NCBI GenBank assembly: GCA_963575745.1
Contig: CAUYUJ010021704.1
Span: forward strand, 166,378 to 230,377
Origin: Prorocentrum cordatum
Lineage: Eukaryota; Sar; Dinophyceae; Prorocentrales; Prorocentraceae
Direction of reading: 5' to 3'
Length of the DNA: 64,000 nucleotides
This document shows, piece by piece, positions 57,950-64,000 of this stretch. A program made the translations under genes and the position numbers. How positions within the stretch are numbered: the first letter of the stretch is position 1; each line of letters opens with the position of its first letter. Below the pieces are notes generated by a model. It searched no databases and was not told the origin of the DNA. It was given only the letters and a program-made list of their open reading frames with translations.

Positions 57950-60191
57950 GAACGCCTACACACTGGGCGAGGGGGGCGTGTTGGACCCCAAGCACCTCGT
58001 GAAGGCGCGAGGCCTGGCCAGGTGTCTGCGAAAATGGTGCGCCTGGACCAGAATGCTTGAGAGGAGACGGAGGCGGACGAGGAGAAGGAGGAGAAGGAGG
58101 AGGAGGCGAGGAGGCGAGGAGGAGGAGGAGGAAGAGAAAGAGGAACAAAGCACGACGAGATCCCAGGGCTCTGGCGGTGGAAACGGCGCTGCCGCCTCCG
58201 ACTGTAGGCCGAAAACCTCCACCCGCTCGCCCGGCTTCAGGGGCACCGAAGCCGCGGCGGCCGCCGCGGCCGCGGCCGCCCCGGCGGCCCTCGCCGCCCT
58301 CGCGGGTGCGGGGGGGAGGGAAGGGGGGAGGGAGGGGAAGGGATGGGGGGGAAGGGGGGGGGGGAAGAGGACAGGGGGGGAAGGAGGGAGGGGAGGCAGA
58401 GAGAGAGAGAGAGGAGGGAAGGTAGAGAGGAGGGAGTGGGAGGAGGGAGGAAGGAAGGAAGGAAGGGAGGGAGGAGGGAGGGAGGAGGGAGGAAAGCTGG
58501 AGTGGAGGAGAGAGGAAGGAGGGAAGAACGGCAGGGACGAAAACAAACAGCTTGCTGTAAATACATAAGGGGTACGTCTGTATCGGCTCTCAAGCAATAT
58601 TATACAGAGAGGGGGAGGGCGAGGAAGACGGCGCTGATGCGGACAGCAAGTGGCGAGTGCGCCCAACGATTTGGGCTGGCGCGCAGCGAACGGAGCGGGA
58701 AATGAGAAGAGAGTCGACCCCCGGCACGCGCCGGGGCGCACGACTGGCTTGGTGGGACCAAAGCCGCGAGCGGAACGCGGCGCACGACCACTGGTGCGCT
58801 CGCGGGGAAGAAGAGACTGGAGGAAGGTGGCGCCGTGGCAGAACGCCTGCCTGGTCGTGGCCCCTCCGCCCCCACCCCATGTGAGGAGGTATTCTGCGAG
58901 GCGGTGGTATTCTGGCAGCGCCGCCGGTGGAAGCTGGAGGTTTGGGGTGACATGCGCAAGGTCACTAGTGGCCCGGCGCATGCCACAGGGCGTTAGTGGC
59001 CCGTAGCATGGCTCGACTCGCCCCTGCGCGCAGCCGCAAGCGCAGAGTAGCTGGTGGACGGTGCCTTGGAGGCCGTGGTAGGTGACCAAAGCACTGGTGA
59101 CCGAGCGTGAGCCTCGACACGCTACTGCACGCAGCCGCGTCCGCAGCGAGGAGCTGGTGGTGGTCGTGTTGGCGCCTACGGTGGAAGAAGGTGAGGTAAA
59201 CAGCGGGGTGGGACACGGGCACAGGCGCCCCTTCCACCCGCCCGGAGGGGCTTGAAGTCCGAGGGGGGTAGAGGACCGCCACCCAGAAGGAAAGACAAGA
59301 GAGAGGGAGGACAGGGAGGAAGGAGGCAGGCAGAGCGGGGGGGGGGAGGGGAACGAGGGGCGGTGCCCTACCAGCCCGGACGCGGGGCCCAGGAGGGGGA
59401 CAGGTGCCAGGCCCCGTCGTCGGCCAGACGAGGAGGACCCGAGGCTCGAAGAGCACCTCGGCCTGTGCCGCAGCGTCGTGCTGCTGACGATGGACGCGGC
59501 GCTGCCTCTGCCGAGGCTCTGGACCTGAGCGTGGGCGTCAACGTGGCTGGCGACGAGGGTTGGCGCCTCGGCAGCGGGGGCCCGTGGGCTGGGACCAAAT
59601 AACCGAATCGTCCGGCTGGCCTCAATTGGCACGGGCCGCGGGGCTCGACCTTGGTGGCCGACCTCGAGGCAGCCCTGGTTGGTCGCGGTGCGGGGTTGGG
59701 TTCCCGCGTGGGCCCTGTGGGGGCCGAGAGCTGGCGAGGTGACGTGACGAGCGCGAGGGGGCACGGGTCCCAGAGATCCGACGTCTCGATTCGAGACACG
59801 GGCCCCCGACCTCCCGACCACTTCCCCGGGACCTGTTTTTCATCCCGAGTCGTTTGTTGACGGTCCCGAGGCCCGGCGAGAGCTCCGAGAGGCCAAAAAC
59901 TACGAAAAACCTCCGTCCCGATTTTCTCGAGACGCCCGATGTCTGGGGTGCGAAAATGCCAGTGTCGTGCAAAGCACACTGTGGCTCCTCGGCTCGTGCC
60001 TTTAGCGGATCGGCCTGGTTGGGCCCCTGGGCTGGCCCATGAGGCGACCTGGGTGACATCCAGAGGGCGAGCTGTTGCAAGCTGTGCCTTGGTGGCCAGC
60101 GCGCGGTGCGATGCTGTGGAACAGGGGCCAGCGAGGGCACGCGCATGGCGAGCAGCGTCGCCACGTGGCGCCTCGGTTCCTGCCCATGGCC
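57950..60191. other. unassigned stretch with long purine-rich tract
   Basis: 58065-58140 is GGA-rich, 58255-58300 GCC/GCG-rich, and 58315-58540 G/A-rich with GGGAGGAGGGA-type words. A 621-residue minus-strand frame here is low complexity without any domain and is not accepted as a gene. Confidence 0.45.
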
Positions 60192-60326
60192 GGACCTAGG
60201 CCAGAAGAACATCCATCAAGAACATGAGGCCCTCCGTCGGCGAAAGCACACAGAACAGCAAATGGTACCCTCCCCCAGGATGTACGAAAACATCCAACAA
60301 CAACGAAGAACACTAGGGTACCCTCA
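60192..60326 (+). repeat. dispersed repeat with GGGTACCC end, copy 2
   Basis: Aligned to 12678-12812: GGACCTAGGCCAG, ACATCCATCAAGAACATGAG, CCCTCCGTCGG, GGTACCCTCCC, ACGAAGAACA, AGGGTACCC. Confidence 0.5.
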
Positions 60327-60362
60327 GCGAACCGACCTCGACCTTATACCTCGGTCCGACTG

Positions 60363-60845
60363 TAACTCATGCCTTTCGTGCCCACAGACCTGTCCGTAGG
60401 GCGGGTCGGGTGTTTCGCGTGAGACTTTCTCACCATGTATTGCCCTGAAGTTTAACATTCGCAACAGCTGCACGGAAGAGGGTGGGGTGGTTTTCGAAAT
60501 CTAGCTCCCGCCTTAGCGCCGCGCACATTCGCCCTAAACGTTAGCAACAGTTTCACGGATAGAGGGCAATTCCTTTTCAAGATGTGGTTATGGCCTTAGC
60601 GCCGCGTACATTCGCCTCAAAAGGTTGCAACATATTCGTATATGGAGGGGGTCGTTTTCGAAATATCATTATCGCATTAGCGCCGCGCACATGATGTTTC
60701 AAAGTTCGCAGCAGCTTCACGGATGAAGGGCGGATCCTTCTCGAAGTGTGCCTGTCGCCCTAGCGCCGCGCATATTCGTTTTGGAAGTCTGCAACAACGT
60801 GACGGACCGAAGGGTTTGGTTCTCACAATGAACCCAGCGCGAACC
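60363..60845 (+). mobile_element. modular 82-mer element, leader plus array
   Basis: Leader GGGCGGGTCGGGTGTTTCGC (60396-60415), then units at 60515, 60598, 60679 and 60762 (spacings 83, 81, 83) beginning AGCGCCGCGCACATTCG, preceded by one partial unit. The tail module and (CCT)n are absent; a TTGC-rich array follows. Confidence 0.6.
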
Positions 60846-60884
60846 CAATTAGGGGAACAAATCCTACGGCATGGGCACATTGCT

Positions 60885-61110
60885 TGGCAGTGATTTGCAC
60901 TGCTTTGCATTGCTTTGCAATGCTTTGCATTGCTTTGCATTGCTTGGCATGCTTGCGACTGCTTGGCATAATGTATGTGGCTTTGCTTGGCAACGCTTGG
61001 CAATAACTGGCACAGTTTAGCATTGTCTGGCATGTCTTTGCATGTGTTGGCATCGCTTTGCGTTGCTTGGCGTTGCTTGGCTTTGCTTGACATTGCTTTG
61101 CAATGTTTGG
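60885..61110. repeat. degenerate TTGC-rich array 3
   Basis: TTTGCATTGC repeats (almost exact decamers at 60900-60945), then more divergent GCTTGGCA words. Confidence 0.8.
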
Positions 61111-61119
61111 GAACCCGAA

Positions 61120-61565
61120 GAATGAAACCACGGAAACCGAGCAAACCAAGCACGGAGCAAGGTTGGGGAACCTGGGGAACCCGAAGAACAAGACCAGGGA
61201 ACCCGAGGAACCCAAGCAAGGAACAAGACGGGGGAACCCGAGAAACCCAAGCAAGGAACAAGACCGGGGGCCCGAGGAACCCAAGCAAGAAGCAAGACCA
61301 GAGAACCCGAGGAACAACAGACCAGCGAATCCGAGGAATCTTAACAAGAGGAGGCAACGGGGGCGGGGAACCAGACGAACCCCCGAAACCCAGGGACCTC
61401 CAGGAAACGGGCAACGTAACAATAGGAGGCACGGGGGGCGGGGAACCCGAGGAACCGGAGGAACCTCTGCGAAACGGGCAACTTACCACAAGGAGGGACC
61501 GGGGGCGGGGAACCCGAGGAACCCCGGGAATCTCAGAGGAACGGGCAAAGAAACATTCGGAGGCA
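61120..61565. repeat. GGAACCCGAGGAACCCAAGC minisatellite
   Basis: About 36-bp units with GAACCCAAGCAAGGAACAAG (61140-61320), then longer units of about 67-75 bp with GGGGGCGGGGAACCCGAGG and GGAAACGGGCAAC. G/A-rich on the plus strand. Confidence 0.75.
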
Positions 61566-61619
61566 CCAACATTTAACCAAGTAAGAACCCCTTGAGCAAG
61601 CCTTATTGGGGAACATGGC

Positions 61620-62025
61620 TCTCGCCTAAGCGTCGCGCACATTCATTTAAGATGTGCAGTGGATGGGTCGCTTTCCAGAAATAGCTATATCCTCGACGCC
61701 GCGCACATTCGTCTCGAAAGTTTGCAGCAGTTCGGGATGGAAGCGGGGGCGCTTTCAAAATGAGGATATCGTTGTAGCGCCGTGCACATGATGGTTCAAA
61801 GTTCGCACTAGCTTCACTGATGGAGGGCGATTATGTTCAAAATAATGTGCTTAAGCCGCAGCGAGCATTCGTATCCAAACCGTGCAACAGCTGAAAGGAT
61901 TGAGTACTGGTCGTTTTCAAAGTCACGCTCTCGCCCCAGCGCCGCGCGCATTCGCTGCTTGTACTGAATGGTTTCGCAGGACGGAGAACTGCTCTCTTTC
62001 GAGATGGAGCTTGAGCTGGAGATTT
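61620..62025 (+). repeat. 82-bp repeat array, five divergent units
   Basis: GCGCCGCGCAC-type starts at about 61628, 61694, 61776, 61853 and 61938 (spacings 66-85). Same orientation as the 60.5-kb array, without a leader. Confidence 0.75.
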
Positions 62026-62369
62026 CATTCAATTGGAAAACCCGAAACTTCAACGCTCACAGCGCTGCATTCATCCACAGCAGTCCTCTTTCCAAATAGA
62101 ACTGTCGCTTGATATTCCTCGAAGTGTATGACACAAGTGCATCCTTGTGCAAAAGCTACACGGATGGCCTCATTACGTGCCAGATGCAAGGCGATTCCTA
62201 ATCAAAGAGGAGCCCCCCGCCAAAATGGCAAGCCAACCTCCGCTGGTCTTTAAAGCGGGCGCTGCTTGTCGTGAAAGGGAAGATTTGTAGGGGCATGTGA
62301 GAGGGGGACTTGGGACGTGAGGCTGTATAGCAGCATCACGTACGCATCTTTGGTTTACTCAGACCGTCG
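62026..62369. other. unassigned stretch
   Basis: Nothing recognised. Confidence 0.4.
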
Positions 62370-62490
62370 TCGTCCTCCTCCTCCTCCTCACCCTCCCCCT
62401 GCCCCTCCTTCTCCTCCTCCTCCGCCTCCCCCCCCTCCTCCTCCTCTTCCTCCTCCTCCTCCTCTTCCTCCTCCTCCTCCTCCTACTCTG
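62370..62490. repeat. (TCC)n-rich tract
   Basis: TCC units with CCCC and CTT interruptions. A shorter related tract is at 62655-62715. Confidence 0.85.
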
Positions 62491-64000
62491 CCCCCAGCAA
62501 GCGGCGTTGGCGGAGGCGCGAGCTGAGCTGAGCTGCGGGCGCGTCTGCGACGTCCTCGAAATCGGGCCTCGACTTTGGCGGCTTTGGCGGCCTTCCAAGG
62601 CGGGCTACGAGGAGAGGCAAACGAGGCGAGTTGTCATGCCCTTCCTCCTGCCTTTTTCCGCTCCTCCTCTTCTTCATCCTCCTCTTCCTCCTCCTCCTCC
62701 TTCTCTTCTTCGGCGTCACCATGATCATCACCACCATTTGACACCAACATCGCCGTTATCCTCAGCATGGCCATCATCATCGAAACCATCGTCATAAAGA
62801 CGCTGCGGCGGCTCGAAGCAAGCGAACGGACTAAAGGCTTAGATAGGAGCTGGGTGCCAAAACTCTTAGTCAGGGGGAGCAGATAGACCTTGAGAAGGCG
62901 TTGGAAGCACACACTCGAGCGAGTCATCAAGTCTGATTTGCCTCCCAACAGGTAGGGGGGGTGATGACCCAGACCATCCCAGGCGTGTGGTCAACTAGGC
63001 GTCAAGTCCTCGTGGATCAGCAGGCCCCGAATTCGAAGGTGATGAGCCCCACGACGGGATGTGGACGGCCACGCACACAGGAAAGAACACATTCACTTGT
63101 TGAATCGACGATTCAATCAGTTTGCGACACAACTATTACACGTCTGGGGCATGACTGTGCCCCGCACTCCCGTGGCAAAATGCGTTTTAGGACTGCGAGA
63201 CGTCCAGTAAGGACGCTGCGGCGGCTCGAATAAGGCGAACCATCGACAGACTCAAAGAGAAACTAAGCGATAACCACTAGAAATCCTGCTTGACCCTAAA
63301 CACTCGTGCTCTTGCGGCCTAAGCATACTGCTCTTGGCTAGCAACACGTGCACTATCGCACCGCACAAAAAACGGTAGACAAGGTTGGGCAATGCGGGTC
63401 CTGTTGAAGCCCCCTGGGGCGTGGTCTTCGAAGGCAAAGTGGGCCAGGCCAGTTCGAGAACAAACCCCTCGGCAGCGACAGCGCCAAGAGAGCCGAGACA
63501 TGTCTAGCTCATTAACTTGCCCGCGCAGAAAACGAATAAACGTTCGCCATTTGCAACCAGATGGAAAACCTGCGGCCCCTGAGTCAGCGACTGCATCGCA
63601 ACAACTCTAAGAAGGCATGAAGAGGTAAAATTCTCAGTGGTCCACGGCACGCGATGTTGTTGATACGCTCAGGCGGTTCGCTCAGCCACTCGCATAATAA
63701 GTTCACCAAGCTCTGACTAAGCCCTGTCAGACGCACTGAAAGCAGGCCCCCCCCATCGGAAACTGGAGCATCTTGAACACTCGAGCGCGGCTCCTCGTGC
63801 ATGGCGTCCCCATCATTATTGCAAAGTTTTCTTTTCTCAGATACCCTGCAAAGCGGCAGCGAACGCACTCCCTTGTTCCCATTCGCCGCGTCGACAGAGC
63901 GCACAGCGAAGCCACAGAAACACGCCGACTGGCCTCATCCGCCTTTGCCACCGAAGAGGCTGGCAAAACACCGGCTTCGGCGAACAGGATGCCGCCACGC
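62491..64000. other. unassigned stretch with a 19-bp direct repeat
   Basis: GACGCTGCGGCGGCTCGAA occurs at 62799-62817 and 63212-63230 in the same orientation. Minus-strand frames at 63.25-63.97 kb contain unbiased protein-like segments (for example RMGTRECVRCRFAGY) but no family is recognised; a decayed retroelement is possible. Confidence 0.4.

Noticed and set aside
57956-59821. 621-residue minus-strand frame
   Set aside because: Composition follows GC and purine/pyrimidine skew, no domain, long proline/serine/leucine runs, overlaps a G/A-rich tract.
63240-63970. retroelement coding remnant on the minus strand
   Set aside because: Some protein-like segments, but no motif could be tied to any domain seen elsewhere in the window.

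Overview
This window reads as gene-poor, repeat-saturated, GC-rich nuclear DNA of a large-genome protist, most likely a dinoflagellate. That assignment is an inference. It rests on degraded non-LTR retrotransposon polyproteins of a kind I associate with dinoflagellates (nucleic-acid-binding finger, EEP nuclease, reverse transcriptase, RNase H), an isolated host-type exon with GT-type splicing, no compact genes, and very long trinucleotide arrays. I see no bacterial operon, rRNA, tRNA or CRISPR. Almost every long open frame is a by-product of trinucleotide arrays or satellites and is not listed as a gene.

Layout. 0-12 kb: mostly unassigned DNA with two 158-bp MITE-like elements (310-467 and 10249-10406), a 3' fragment of a LINE ending in a (CCT)n tail (5.1-6.1 kb, minus), and one host-type exon carrying the start of a DnaJ J-domain (6.94-7.08 kb, minus). 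12.9-23.1 kb: an archipelago of stacked tandem repeats: a CCAAGAGGCCCC-type minisatellite, (ATC)n, G/C palindromes, a 1.3-kb degenerate heptamer array, 21-bp and 15-bp arrays, 1.5 kb of (TAC)n, a 119-bp duplication, and a 2.5-kb, 77-bp satellite. 25-28 kb: a minisatellite and a modular 'leader, 82-mer array, tail, (CCT)n' element. 28.2-35.0 kb: a nearly complete minus-strand non-LTR retrotransposon (copy 1) flanked by a perfect 17-bp direct repeat and ending in a pentanucleotide tail. 36.9-40.4 kb: an ORF1-like fragment (copy 3) between (ATC)n and (TCC)n arrays. 41.3 kb: a CR1/Jockey-like EEP nuclease scrap on the plus strand. 43.7-50 kb: pyrimidine arrays, more 82-mer elements, a second CCAAGAGGCCCC/(ATC)n block, a small KOW-like exon and a TTGC-rich array. 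50.9-57.9 kb: an older, shattered copy (copy 2) of the 28-35 kb retrotransposon, carrying a nested terminal-inverted-repeat element. 58-64 kb: unassigned DNA, more 82-mers, a second TTGC array and minisatellites.

The most coherent signal is structural. Several unrelated dispersed elements end, on their own sense strand, in a short-unit microsatellite, usually (CCT)n, instead of poly(A). Retroposition may therefore be seeding the microsatellites that fill this genome. Copy 1 also has its finger protein (ORF1) and its EEP-RT polyprotein in one frame, separated by a single TGA, with no methionine before the first catalytic residue.
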